This document shows positions 22,590 to 34,391 of a DNA stretch of 64,000 bases, piece by piece (positions within the stretch are counted from its first letter, which is position 1; each line of letters starts with the position of its first letter). A program made the position numbers and the translations under genes. The stretch is from Romanomermis culicivorax. Taxonomy: Eukaryota > Nematoda > Enoplea > Mermithida > Mermithidae. The stretch is taken from the NCBI GenBank assembly GCA_963922205.1, contig CAWUHX010000131.1:682001-746000 (forward strand), read 5' to 3'. The notes below the pieces were generated by a model. It was not told the origin of the DNA. It saw only the letters and a program-made list of their open reading frames with translations, and did no database searches.

Positions 22590-22834
22590 CATACCTGTGA
22601 TTGGGGGGTTGGGGGGGGGGACCCCCCAGCTTGGTCGAGCCAAGTACACAAATGTTAAAACCCCACCTCCAACTTAGTCAATCCTATACCCAACATCCCA
22701 AACTAGGAAAAATTAGAAAAAAAGTGGCTGTTTGGGGAAATTTTCGAAATTTTATCAGTTTTTTGAGTCTTTTCAACCCCCCTCCCCAAAATTTTTGGTG
22801 TACCCCCCCAACTGATCGAACCTCTTATAGGTAG
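22590..22834. mobile_element. Inner F1 element inserted in another F1
   Basis: Starts CATACCTGTGATTGGGG and ends CCTCTTATAGGTAG. Flanks GGTTGGGG and AGTTGGGG match at 7 of 8 positions. It is inverted relative to its F1 host. Confidence 0.65.
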
Positions 22835-22867
22835 AGTTGGGGGTTCCCTCCCCCAAATACAGGCATG

Positions 22868-25597
22868 CTATCAATCATTGAAAATATATAAGTTTGCTAC
22901 AATATTATTAGTATACTATTTTGATGACATTTTGCTCGTATTCAGCCTGAATAACGACAGTTAATATTATGCTCATTGACTCAGCACGAACCACTGAAAA
23001 AATTTTGCATTCCAGACCCTAAAATATTTAAAAATCAAAGTAATTTAGCTTTTGAATACCCCAAAAACTTGTGCCAATGGGTAAAAATGCTAAAAAAATT
23101 GTGCTATTCTGAATTTCGTTTGGATACTATGTTTTGGCACTAAAAGCCTTGGCTAAGACCTGGAAATTTTCCGAGTGTCATCCATTAGTCGAATTCCCAA
23201 GCAATTTAGGTATTTTTGATTAAGTTTTTTCAGTACCTTTTATTAATACTAATTTTGATACATATATTCTGGCCTAAAACTAACATATTGGTTTTTCTGC
23301 ATTTTTCAGTGAATTATTTACTGACTGCAGAAGCATGAGAATGTTTAAAATAAACTTGAAAAAGCATAATAAAGCATTATGTGATATAAAACAAACACAT
23401 TTTGACAGGGTGGGTATCAATTTGATAATTTCCGCATACAGCTAATGCTCAGTTTTCTGTGATCCAGAATTATTCTGAAATGCTGAGTTGCTGTATGACA
23501 TGCCTTGCTGGTACAGAATTTTTCTGGTTGATATATTTTTTCTGAACTTTTTGAGTAGCAGGATTACTTGTGCAGAAGGTATTTGTGATAAAAGTTAATT
23601 CCATATTCTTGTTTTTCAGGTTTATTATATTCACGTTATGTTTGTATTTCAGATTTTATCACGAGCTCATGACAAATCAGATATCGTATCCAATACAGAG
23701 CAAGGTCTGCATCATTTCCGATAGAGAGCTGGGAACAAATAGGTAATAAGTCGAAAATAAATAGAGTCTCTGTTTTTGGTCCATAGGTATGGTCATAAAG
23801 TACTTGAATCAACCTCAAAAACTGCTGAGAAGGCAGGAAAAAAGAAAGCAGGGGAGGCTGTGCAACTGCAAAAGTTCTTGCTAGTTGAAATTTATCAGTC
23901 CAGTTATTTTATTGATTGCATATTTTCAGTTCAAGTTTGATTCAGTTGCTTGGATCAAATTTATTAAAATCGAATTTTTCTATCTGACGTCTTACTTATT
24001 TTTTATTGCTAGGAGACTGGAACATCAGCACATTTTCCCAGCCTGGTAATAAGTGTGTGAAGAGAAAGAAGACCATATTGCTCCTTTTCTGTTATTAGGT
24101 GAGTGCATTCTCAATCAGATCAGGTTTTTTTATATTTTACAGGTAAGCTTCTGACGCTTGGAACTGACGAAAATTGTGATGATCAAGTTGATAAATATAC
24201 CATAATTTAGAAGTAAGTGTTGATATAATTTAAATTTTTTTCAGGCAGCCATGTTGATACAGAATGTGATGATTCTGTGATGAAATAGAGGTATTTTCAA
24301 ATTGTGTTCGTGTCTGTAATTTTGTGACTTTTTGATTGATTTTATATTTCAGTTGGCCGACGATTGTATGAAGAATCCAAGGCTCCATATGAAATTGTGG
24401 AAGTTCCGAAATGTAAAAGCCAGGTGATAACTTTTTTTAGCCATTTACTTATTCATGTTATTTATAATCATTGTTTTTTATTGTGGAAAATAATGGTATT
24501 TTTTGTTATTATTAAGAATAAATTTGGGCATCACATTGTCTTTGTATAGTAAGACACGGTATAAGAAGGTATTGGTAAAGTACAACATGAGGTTGAGAAA
24601 AGCATAGGTAACGTACCACATAAGTCATTTGGTACTGAGAAGGCAGGCATAAGGTAATACTTATGGTACCCAGGACCCCACTCTGTACTCGCCTGTACCA
24701 ATAAGGTAATGCATATGGTCATAGTCGCAAGGAGCAAGGTCACTTATAAGCATTCATAAGAACTGGTAAAGTGAAAGATAAGCATTGATAAAATAATACA
24801 TAAGGTTTGTCTATACCATTATCTGTACCTTATCTAGTATGTGACAGGTATCTTACCTATTCTTATCAATACCCTTTACCCTGATTCGCAGTTATTACTG
24901 GTCGGAGTTTTGAGATTTTTCTTTACACTGAAAGAAAGTCGCATTTGCATATTTCGAAAAAATTTCGTGGTGGTCCCGAGATATGACCCTACTGAAGCTA
25001 TTAATACCACAATCGAGCTAATCAGTTAGAATAATCGTTAGTTATGAAAAGGTGGTAAAACAGTACTCTAGTTTGTCTCATAACTTTAGCTACAGTATGT
25101 CTGCAGTATTTTAAGTGATACCATATTGTAGCCCGCATCGAGTTCTATACTGTTGCCAAATTTCAGCTTTGGATGTCTTACAAAAAATATTGTAGTCTAG
25201 CACTATTGTGCTAGCTACCATATAAAATGAGCGAATATAACGTATCTTGCGCAATCTTTTTAGTTCTTAGAAGACTTTGTGCTGTAGCTTTCTTTTCTAA
25301 AAAAGCTGAGTGGGATTTTATGTGCCACTTTCCCACAGTTTATTCCTTTTGTTGACACCAAATTCAGTAAAAAAGTTTAACATAGTTGGAAGCACACATG
25401 TGTGAGGGGAACACGAGGGTACAAATACCCCAAAGATTTTGAAACTGGGAAATTTGTTATGAAAAAAAATTTTTTTGGTCAACTTTTTTTGAATTTTTTG
25501 TCTCAAAAAACGCCAAAAAAACCAAGGCCCACTCCTGTACCCTACTAAAAATTTCAGATGCACATGTTTGGTTGGAAAGTGTGTTGATGTACTCAGC
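22868..25597. other. Low-coding stretch with possible decayed exons and degenerate repeats
   Basis: No full gene was found. Exon-like pieces lie at 23653-24432 (separate entry). Positions 24547-24850 hold imperfect CATAAGGTA/TACCTTAT-type repeats resembling 18.3-18.85 kb. Confidence 0.4.
23653..24432 (+). pseudogene. Possible decayed multi-exon gene, unidentified
   Basis: Short open stretches are bounded by good splice-site matches. One exon follows TTTGTATTTCAG at 23652 and ends ATAG|GTAATAAG; after a 44-bp intron a Lys/Glu-rich exon follows CCATAG. Further pieces follow TTGCTAG, TTTTACAG, TTTTTTTCAG and TATTTCAG (the last ending AAAAGCCAG|GTGATA). Two of them encode similar acidic peptides (ENCDDQV and TECDDSV) but meet stops. 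I do not recognise the product. The pattern could be a degraded host gene or chance in AT-rich DNA. Confidence 0.25.
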
Positions 25598-25793
25598 AGC
25601 AGAATATACTTTTTCACAGACATGGAAAATTTTTTTTGATGAAGAATGAAAATCCAATATATAGAAAGTGAATTTTTTCTAACTTTAACCCAAGTTCTCA
25701 AAAATCTAGTCCTCTTCTTTTTCTAGCATGGCAACTATATCCGCGAAAGCATATTTTCCTTTTTTCTGCCCCATCGGGGCGTTTTCTAATAAA
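25598..25793. repeat. Inverted partner of 15343-15535
   Basis: Reverse-complement match to 15343-15535, about 10 kb away, sharing the GCCCCATCGGGGCGTTTTC palindromic region. It is a dispersed repeat of unknown class. Confidence 0.6.
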
Positions 25794-25905
25794 CTAGTTC
25801 GCCTCTTTTTAATGAGCCTCAACCATGCATGAAAACCTTGATTGAAGCACATTGAAGTTCTAAATTTGATCATCTTCACATCAAAGAAACAAGAAAACAA
25901 TCTTC

Positions 25906-26803
25906 GGCATAACTATAGAATCGGGGACCCGTACCTTCCTCAGCAACGGTTAAGCATATAGGCGGTTAGTAAAGGGAGTGTGGTTAAATATCGGCCAGTC
26001 TGGTTCTATTTTTAGCGTAAAATAAATATAATAAAGCATAAAAAAGGAAAAAGAAACCGAAAAGGTAAACATACTTTGATATAAAAGAATGGGATCAAAG
26101 GAAAATTAATGAGAAAACGAAAGAGTATATAAAGCAGAGAACCAAACAAAAATTAAAATAGCCGGTAAGGTTCACAAAACACGCCAAAATCAAACTTTTA
26201 ATTCCCAAATTTCACATCAACACAGTTGTTTTTCGTTTATTTGTTTCAGTGAATTTTGATAAGCCAAATCTAAAGTAGGGCCGAACTGTTCCCTCTACAT
26301 AAATTCTTCCAGATAACCTTCGACAAAATCATCTTTTGTTTCATTCATTCTTTTAAAATTAGCTTTGACACGTTTCGAATAATTTTCAAAGTTATGCAGA
26401 TGCTTTTCTTTTCATACTTTTTGTTTTTTACTTTCCCACGCCATGACTAGCCATTTCCGTTTCGGCCTTCAAGAATTTCCTGCACGACTTCAGAACTTTA
26501 CAATACATCATTCTGTTTAATTCATTTGAAAAAAATTTAAAAAAAATTTACAGAATTATCCTATTAAAGACGATGTAGATCTGCATTTGACAATTGTTTG
26601 TGACGAATCGAAATCAATTAAATTTGATAATTTTGTTGTAATTAAATTTCAATAATCAATGAAGAGCACGAGATACACAGAGAAAAGAGTACGCTAAAAA
26701 TGGAACCAGACTGGCTGATATTAAACCACGCCCCCTTTACCAACTGCCTGTATGCTTAACCGTTGCTGTAGAAAGTACGGGTCCCCGATTCTATAGTTAT
26801 GCC
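25906..26803. mobile_element. DNA transposon with about 113-bp terminal inverted repeats
   Basis: Both ends read GGCATAACTATAG in inverse orientation, and the similarity continues for about 113 bp with roughly ten differences. A perfect 8-bp duplication CAATCTTC flanks it (25898-25905 and 26804-26811). The 670-bp core is AT- and purine-rich with no transposase ORF, so it is non-autonomous. The superfamily is uncertain. Confidence 0.85.
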
Positions 26804-26900
26804 CAATCTTCAAGCTACCAATTCTCACTTTCGGTAAAAGTAAAAGATGTGTAAACTGCATAGTACTTAAAACACGTTGTAAACAGAGTGAAAAGTATCT

Positions 26901-27386
26901 ATTGAATTCCCCATGGTCAAGAATCCCCCAACCCTAAGAATCACAGTAATACCTCTGTTTACACAAATGACTTTTTTTGTGTTAACTGACTGCGTCCATT
27001 GAATTCTCCATGGTCAGAAACCTCTTCCCTCAAAAATCGCAGAAATACATTTGTTTACACTCAATATAATTTTGTGTGTAAAAAGATCGCATTCATTAAA
27101 TTACCCGTGATTGAAAACCCCTTCCATAAAAAATCACAAAAATATGCTTGTTTACATCCCAGGTAATTTTTTGTGTAAAGTGACGCATCCATTGAATTCT
27201 CCGCAGTCGAAAACCCCTACCACCAAAAAATCACGAAAATACGCTTGTTTATGGCCGGGATAAGTTTTTGTGTAAAGTGATTGCATTGATCAAATTTCCC
27301 GTGGTTGACAACCCCTTCCACCAAAGAATCACGAAATTCCCAATGGTCGAAAACCCCTACAGACCAAAAATCCCAGTAAGGCTACC
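26901..27386. repeat. 97-bp tandem satellite, about five units
   Basis: Units begin at 26901, 26998, 27095, 27191 and 27289 (periods 97, 97, 96, 98), each starting ATTGAATTCTCC or a variant and containing AAAACCCCT and TTTGTGTAAAGTG-type blocks. Divergence between units is moderate. Confidence 0.85.
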
Positions 27387-29374
27387 AGTTGTTCAATTGA
27401 AACTGCAAAAAATTAGTAGTGCATTATGCTGCAAAAAATTATTTTTTTGAAGGTGTAAGTTATAACAAAATTGGGGAATTTTGCGTTTCCAGGACTTTGG
27501 ACCACCATATAATTGAATTAATGCCATATTTAAAAAACATGAAAAATCGCATTTGAGATTGCATCCCCAAGATGCTCAGGCAGAAGTATGGAGCTCGGAT
27601 ATGGCACACCCATTGCTGTGCATGGTGGAACAGGGGACCCTTAAAAAGTGCGTTGTTTGCGTGTTTTTGGGGCCCTGGCGAGCACCACATGCAGATAGAG
27701 GCGAAATGACAAAAGGCACCTCATAGTGTGCCGCTATGCCCAAAGGTCTGAAAAAACCCCTAGGTTCTAGCTCTTACCGTTTTGGCTCTGCGATGGGGGG
27801 ACATGAAATTTGGGGCCAAGTATATTATAGGTTGACACTATTGCGCCACCTGTAAGGTTTGTCAATTTTTAGGTCAATGGTAAATACAGGTTACTGTAGC
27901 TGAATAACCTGCAGATCGGACTGAATACTAAACGTTTTTGAGTTATTCTATCTTCTTTCAGAAACGTCAATGAAAACGTCAAAGGTTGGACGGCAACGGC
28001 GACGATTAGGAAAACGCCAAGGTAATTTGAAAAGGAAAATCTTAGTCTCGTAACGAAATTATATTTCTTCCAGCTTCCAATGGTCGCAAAAGCCGGACGG
28101 AACAATCGACGTTTTATCCAGCGACCCTACGACGATGGTGAAGAGCAGAGAAAGCAGGTAAGCCAAATTTATTAATAAAATAGTGAAGTGATTTTAACAT
28201 ACAAAACAAGCGTTTATATATAAAGAAAAAGACATAAAAAAAGACATAAAAACTAAGTATTGACATCATAGTTTCATATAATGTTAGATCATAATCTTAA
28301 TAAGCGTAGTCGTATAAAAACAAAAAAGTTAGGTGTCCTAAATGAAGAATCTTGGCACGATGTCTACAGTAGGATTGGATAACGTAGGTTTGCCTGACTT
28401 AAGCACGACGGTGAAGGCATCGCCTTTTACTGTAGGTTGCTCAACGGCAATCATTATTGATCGATTGGTGGCGCTCCCACACACCTATGATGCTCAAACA
28501 ATGATGATACGGTTATCTTTTTTTGATCAGCATATGTCAGGGTGGGGGCAGTTTGTATGAATAGTGAGAGTGTACTGTGAGTCATCAATCCGCGCGCTGC
28601 TTTTTATGGCCAAATCGATAGGCCTTCGGCGAAAAAAATCTGGAGATCCGAAAAAATTATTGTTTTTTCAAAAAATGCTTCCAAATAATGAATCTGGAAA
28701 GCAAGTTACTATTTTATATTTTCAGCATTTTCTGCCAAGCCGTACGTCAGGTGGAACTAAAATTTTGTGACGTCACTCAACTAACAGTTGGAAATTTTTT
28801 GAGTGTAAAAATCTACGGTAAAAATTTCCTCTACAGGAATTTCAAGTCACCTATTATTTGTGTCATTCTTCGTTTTAGTAGCATTTTATAAAAAACTGAC
28901 AATAGTCTCTTCCGCCAAAAATAGCGGAAAGAAATGTGGGATTTCAAAGTCGGGAAGGTGCATTCTAGTACACTTTAGAAGGTCAAAACCTCAAAAAGTA
29001 ATGATTATGTTGATCGTCGCTGCAATTCATCAGAGGAGAAATTCAAATGCGTTAAAGCGTTACTACAGTAATAACGGAATAAATTAGTTTCTAATTAATT
29101 GCATACATCTAAGCAAAGAAGCAACCGGTTTCGGCGTAAGATAGTGTATATTGCATAATTATCTATTGTCTTCAAGATAAGATTGCGATATTTGAATATC
29201 ACTCGCGTTTTGTCATTTCGACATCATGGTTTACTGTAACCAAAATTTCAAATTCCGTTCTGATAGTCACGAATTTCTTGAGGGTTTTCTCATTTGGCGT
29301 GAATCAGATTACGTCTTACTGCACTGTACCACACGAAACTTTTATTTTCTGGTCGGAAACACAACGATGTGTAG
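27387..29374. other. Non-coding stretch with one exon-like pair
   Basis: Apart from the possible exons at 27957-28159, I see no gene, RNA or delimited element here. Short ORFs have no domain. Confidence 0.4.
27957..28159 (+). other. Possible pair of coding exons, unidentified
   Basis: An exon follows TTCTTTCAG at 27960 and ends GCCAAG|GTAATTTG. A 52-bp intron ends TTCTTCCAG, and a second exon ends GAAAGCAG|GTAAGC. Both exons are more GC-rich than their surroundings and are jointly open in one frame. The second is also open in another frame starting MVAKAGRNNRRF. No continuation was found on either side. It may be a remnant or a small gene with distant exons. Confidence 0.3.
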
Positions 29375-29590
29375 CATACCTGTAAGTAAGTGGTCCGACC
29401 AGTGGGGGGGGGGGAGGGAAACTCAAAATTTGGGGGTTGGGTCGGAAAACCCCAAGAAATTCGAGAAAATTTCGAAAATTTTCCCTAAAAAGGTGATAAA
29501 AAGCTACTTTTTCCCTAATTTTTCGAAGTTTGGGGTGTTGTGTATAGGGTTGACAAAGTTGGGGGAGTTTCCGACATTTGGGTATATTTT
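29375..29590. mobile_element. F1-family element, right end lost
   Basis: Begins CATACCTGTAAG, then GTGGTCCGACCAG and a G-run, and continues in the F1 pattern to GTTGGGGGAGTTTCC. The expected ACAGGTATG end is missing. Confidence 0.55.
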
Positions 29591-30149
29591 GTTTTCATGT
29601 GCACGGGAGTTTCTATATTGACCATGCCCAACGTGGGTTTCTTTTATTTACCATTGTATAATTGTTATTTTGTAGTGTGTATTTTATCGTAGGTAAAATT
29701 TTAAGGAGAGCTTCGCTCCTTTTCTAAAATAGTATTCAGTTTTAACTCAAATTGTGAAACCAAAGGTATACCAATTTGGGTCTTCACTATTGGGTTCAAG
29801 TACTTCTCCTATCGCCCTTTTTCGGGTAAGCGTTAGGTGGTTGAAAGCTCATGCATTAAGGTCGAACCCTGGCTATCTCTTCTCCTGCTGAATCTTATTC
29901 ATTTCCGTCTCACGGACTAGGTCAGGTAACTGCCCGAGGGATATTTAACCCCTCATTTAATTTCAGTTATAACACTCTCACTATCGAGAAACAGTCATTA
30001 CAGAAGTTTTAGCCGGTTGAGAAGAATCTAAATTTTTGGTTGCTTGTCCAATATTTGAAATTTACTTGTATGCTTTCAATATGGTTTTTGCATTCAGTCT
30101 GATTATGAAGAATGATTTAGTTGAATAAAAAATTATACTTTCTATGTCC
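29591..30149. other. Non-coding stretch
   Basis: A short B-box-like GGTCGAACCC occurs at about 29862, but no convincing tRNA fold was found. Otherwise nothing was recognised. Confidence 0.35.
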
Positions 30150-30610
30150 AGAAAAACAGGTGCAGTCTTACACTTTTCTCTGAACCCGTGTTGCGCATCC
30201 AAGTCATGGGCCCAGACCTGTATTTTTGAAATGGGTGCTGCCGCACTCGCAACAGACCATTTAGGGCAGTGCAATCGGTGGTAGATCGGCTACCATCCAG
30301 GTTGTGAGAACTTTTTCGTGGCGACCGTAGCAGTGGATCCTTTGCCTGCCTCAGCAGAGGAGGGTAACGAAAGTGCACAAGTTGTAAGAAAAGTGCACAC
30401 TTCCCTAGGAGAATGTAAGGATGTAACGATGCCTAACTAGTGCAGTGGTACATTTTTCTCCAAACCCATAGACTTGATGTTGCACATCCAAGTCACGGGC
30501 CCAGACCTGAATTTTTGTGAGGGACACTGCTCACTCGTAGCAGGCGATGCGGGGCTGTGCCGTCGGTGGTTGGCAGTTGCCACCCAGTGTGCGAGAGGCG
30601 TGGAGCAGCT
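30150..30610. repeat. Direct duplication of a GC-richer unit
   Basis: Two copies (about 30150-30320 and 30445-30610) share blocks such as GCCCAGACCTG and GCACATCCAAGTCA-like sequence, offset by about 295 bp, with visible divergence. No coding function was recognised. Confidence 0.6.
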
Positions 30611-31059
30611 AACTTTCCAGCGTCCTGGAATTCCAAAATACATAAAAAATTTCGGCGTTTCGGCCCGAGATTATTTCTATGATTTTTGCTATTTTGTCCG
30701 AATTTACGAAATTTTGTTGGCTTTAAGCCGATTTTCTAGCTGGTTAACTGATTAAAAACATCAGCTAATTTCTCAAGTCCGAACATAAATTCAGGCACCT
30801 GTTCTTTTTTCATTCCCTCGGAGCATTTTAGGAGCATACTCAAGCATTCTGACAATTTTAATGTCAGTAACCTATAAAAATGAGCAAAAGATGGGGAAAA
30901 TTCTAGTCACGTCATTCACATTCGGCGGGAACCCACTTGTAAAATTCATTCAGAGAACATCCAAAGAAAACCTAACTTCTGTAGTTAAAGGCAGGGAAAT
31001 CAAAGATGGATTGCGACTGTTTACAATCTGATTCATTATCAAAAGGAGGTTGAAGAGCT

Positions 31060-31806
31060 TTAATTTTGTGAGTAGATCGTGTGCATTTGACATTCTTGAA
31101 TGGGATTACATTTTCGATACTTCACAGTTTTCAAATTTTGACCCAAAATTTATACAGTAGATACATATAATTTATAAATCAGAGGTACTTCAATCGTCAA
31201 TGTTGATTAATGGTTATGAAACTTGCCAATTTTCTCTAAGCAGAGGAATAAGAAAAAGTTTCCCTTTGTCACCACTGATTTATGTGCTTGATCAGAAAAA
31301 ATATGCAATTGTATCAGGAAAAACAGGCGAGTAAAAGTACTAGAAGTCTTGGGGATAGAATTAAAGATTAACTTTTATGCTGATGATACAAACTTTTTTT
31401 CTTGGAAAATTTTGAATCTGTCAAGAAAGTTTTTGATGTTTACGAACTGTTCAGAAAAGAGTCTGGGCTAATTTGAGAAAGCAGAAGACAAACATTCTCA
31501 ACATGGGAAACAAGAAACGGAAAATGCCTTCAATGAATATAGAGAATTAATGATAGAAAAACAGAGAATCTATGATGTCTACTTCAGTAAGTTAGGAGCT
31601 GAACAGGATAAAAATGTTAAATCATTGAAAGAAGAAATCAGTAAATTTAGAGAAAACCTAGCAACCAGTGGAATTTCTTATTATGCGAGAGCTAAAATTA
31701 TTGACACCTTTTTTGTCTAAACTTCGGAATTCTGCCCTTATGACATAAATTCTAACTTTGTGAAAACAATTGAAAAATTTGCTACAAAGTTTAGTTGATC
31801 GAATGG
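31060..31806 (+). pseudogene. LINE reverse transcriptase fragment, 5' part
   Basis: Successive frames encode non-LTR RT motifs in order: CAFDILEWDYIF near 31079, a LINGYETCQFSLSRGIRKS block, PLSPLIYVL near 31265 and FYADD at 31373-31387. A charged helical segment follows. Stops and frameshifts make it a pseudogene. It is split at 31806 by a DNA element and resumes at 33260. Confidence 0.75.
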
Positions 31807-33259
31807 CTCTGTCACGTGCCGCTCAATTCCCCAATGTCACGTGATTCCGATCATGCCGACATTTTGTTATTTTTTCATGTTTCGTTTATTACTTATTCAT
31901 GCTTTTGTTCATTTCATTTTTACACATGCATTTTGTGTTCGTTTTTATATCTTTCATGCATTTCTATGTTTCGTTTTGTTGTATTTTTATTTCTTTATGA
32001 ACGCGGGCTACAGTAGGCCCTTTAGCTAAAACTTCCACCAGTCGTGCTCCACGAGCACATGGCTATTTTTGGTGCATTCATGCACCTCTTATCATCAAAA
32101 ATTAGCGTCGTTTTTGTTACGCAAAAACGACTAGCTAAGAAGTTTAGCTAAAGATGTTCATATGCTTAGCATAGGCACTGCAGTTGGCCTCAGTGCTAAA
32201 CGCATGTGAACGAAAAAATGTCTATGTGCTCATAGGCATCTTCTGCATCGCGTCTAGCTGCAGAAGTTAGCTTGAGCGCCGAGAAACTCCGCCCAAGCTG
32301 CAGCTGTAGCCAAACATGTCCTTAAAAGGACATGTTTCTTTAGTTTTTCGCTCATTCCTGGGTTTACCCCTGCGTCCGATTTGTTGTCAGCGTCCGCCGC
32401 CTTATAGCCTAATTTGAATAAATTCGAATACCTATCTTCACTGCGTCCGCCGCCTTATAGCAAATTAATTTGCATAAATTTATACCCGGTTACCGCATCC
32501 GCGGCTTACCCATCTACAGTACCCGCTGCCCATCAGTGCCAGGTGTCCGACCGCCCCGGTTCATGAAGAAAGCGTTGGAGAATCGCCTCCCGATCGCCGC
32601 CACTCGCCGCTAGGACTCGTGTGGATCGCATCCCCCCGCTCCAGTGCCAGAAGACCGAAAGTATCCCGGGACTTGCCGCCCGATTCGTCGAATCGCTTGA
32701 GAAACAGGACTAGGTGAGTCTTCTCAGGGGATTATTGTTATCTGTGGGGTATTTGTTGGGGAACCCTTCTTAAGTCGGTTTCCCAGGTTTTCCACAGATA
32801 AGTAGGGCCTCCACCTCTCAGGTTCGGGCTAAAAGGGGCTGTCTGGTTCATAACCGGGTCCCACAAATTAGGTCATTTTACGGGTGACCCTGTCCCCACT
32901 CTCACTGAGTAGGACTCGGGGATTGTCGCACCTAGCATGGCAGCGTTGTCCATTACCCTACAGCAAGACCCCAAGGACAACACCAGAGAACCAACTATAG
33001 ACCTCTCTATAGCCACCATTCGCCAGGTTAGGCCCCAACGCCAACCAGAGAAGCCTGGGGAAAATGCCAGTATCCATCAGGAGTCACAGCCTATTACTCA
33101 CTGTAATAGGATCAATCTGAAATGGTCCACCATCAATGTGACGTCTAAAACACGGTACTACCTGATGAGATACCCAAACCTCCCCAGCTCTCCCGAATCC
33201 CCATGTCATACACGTGGCATGGCGTAAAATGTGACATGGATGGCGCAAGATGTGACAGC
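31807..33259. mobile_element. 1.45-kb element inserted in the LINE, with cargo ORF
   Basis: Ends CTCTGTCAC and, in inverse, GCTGTCAC. Flanks TCGAATGG (31799-31806) and TCCAATAG (33260-33267) are an 8-bp duplication with two differences that repeats the same Ser-Asn codons of the LINE. The interior is GC-richer than the surroundings and has duplicated GCGTCCGCCGCCTTATAG blocks and a hairpin (CGTTTTTGTTACGCAAAAACG). An ORF at 32937-33227 begins MAALSITLQQ; it is 96 residues, Pro/Gln-rich and unidentified. The superfamily is uncertain. Confidence 0.65.
32937..33227 (+). CDS. Hypothetical 96-residue ORF within the LINE-inserted element
   Basis: ATG-initiated, in the GC-richer part of the inserted element. 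The predicted protein is hydrophilic, with no signal peptide, membrane segment or recognised domain. It vaguely resembles the start of a Gag-like protein, but nothing supports that firmly. Confidence 0.25.
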   Translation: MAALSITLQQDPKDNTREPTIDLSIATIRQVRPQRQPEKPGENASIHQESQPITHCNRINLKWSTINVTSKTRYYLMRYPNLPSSPESPCHTRGMA

Positions 33260-34100
33260 TCCAATAGAAATCTAGTTGTAACTGAGAAGTTGGAATTACC
33301 TCCAGATGCTGAAGGTATAGGTTTGATTGATATCACTTCAAAAATGAGAGCGATAAATTTGATGTTTCTAATTAAGACGAAAAGAAAAAATCTGGATGTT
33401 AGTTTTCCTTTTTGAACAAAAAGTATAGTCAAGAAGGCAAGCAGCGATGCAAGTCCTTGAGTTATAGAAGAGAATGAGAGTGGCAGAGATGGAGACTGAG
33501 TTCCAGTTCTTGAATAATAATGTTGTCGAAAAAGGAAGTAGGAATCTTCATTTTGATTATCTTTCCACCAAGGTATGTGATCTAATATATCTAGACAAAA
33601 TTTTACAATAGTGCCAACCTATAATCACTGAATATTGGGAACATAAAGTTAAATACAGTTTTGGAGTTATTAAACTATAGTCCAGTATCCAGATGTGTAT
33701 AGAAGGAATGTTAGATTTTCGATTACTCACAGGTTCCTGCTGACCGGATCAAAAATGAATTAAGTGGATCCCAATTCTGATGCCAATTTCAAATTCTGTT
33801 TGGATGAAGGGAGATTTGAGAGAGAAGATGTGTATCACGTTTTTTCCCTATATCCAAGAGTAAGAGAATTTTGTATCAAAATTAGTTTAGCTTTAGGATG
33901 AAAGTCTGGATATTGAAAATTTCATTTTCAGTGTGAAGCATTGATATATGCTAGTCGAGACAGAGTTGTGCTAAATTCAATCATTTAGTGGTCAAAAAAT
34001 ATTTGGCAGTCAAGAAAGTTCTATGAAAAGATAAAATAAATTGAAAGATCTATGGGAATTTTTGTGAAAAATTCTCCGAGTAAATTATGAGGCAATCTGA
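33260..34100 (+). pseudogene. LINE fragment, 3' part
   Basis: It continues the LINE frame after the insertion (33260-33415 encodes a LELPPDAEGIGLIDIT segment, typical of the region after the RT domain in non-LTR elements). Later sequence is too degraded to read. The end is approximate. Confidence 0.6.
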
Positions 34101-34391
34101 AATTCTTACAAAATTTTTGAATCAATCTTTTTGACAAATAAAATTGCTGTAAAAGTAGGTATAAAACAGTACTAAACCAAGATACCATTTAGTATATTTT
34201 AGGTTAATTTTTTCTCTTCGTTCAATATTTGAGCCGCATAAGTTTTTGCCGTTTTGTACGGAGTGTCGCCTTTGAACACTAACATGTAAGAAAAAATGTA
34301 CGCAGTATTTATGAGCAAAAACTGTATCTACTGTGATATCTCATAATAGTGACTCATTCATCGTTTCACATTGCGGGAGCGAGATTTGTCA

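Larger units (their letters stand above)
21051..22867. mobile_element. Outer F1 element split by two nested insertions
   Basis: It begins CATACGTGTAATAGATCCGAC, is interrupted by a 1.3-kb insert (21072-22374), resumes CAGTTGGGGGAGGG, is interrupted again (22590-22834) and ends CAAATACAGGCATG. The outer flanks CTATTCAT and CTATCAAT match at 6 of 8 positions, consistent with an old insertion. Confidence 0.65.

Noticed and set aside
29780-29890. Possible tRNA gene with a GGTCGAACCC box
   Set aside because: No acceptor or anticodon stem could be paired.
31807-33259. First read as an LTR plus Gag start of a third retrotransposon
   Set aside because: No second LTR or primer-binding site was found, and the block is bounded by an 8-bp duplication inside LINE codons with short inverted ends, so a DNA-type insertion fits better.
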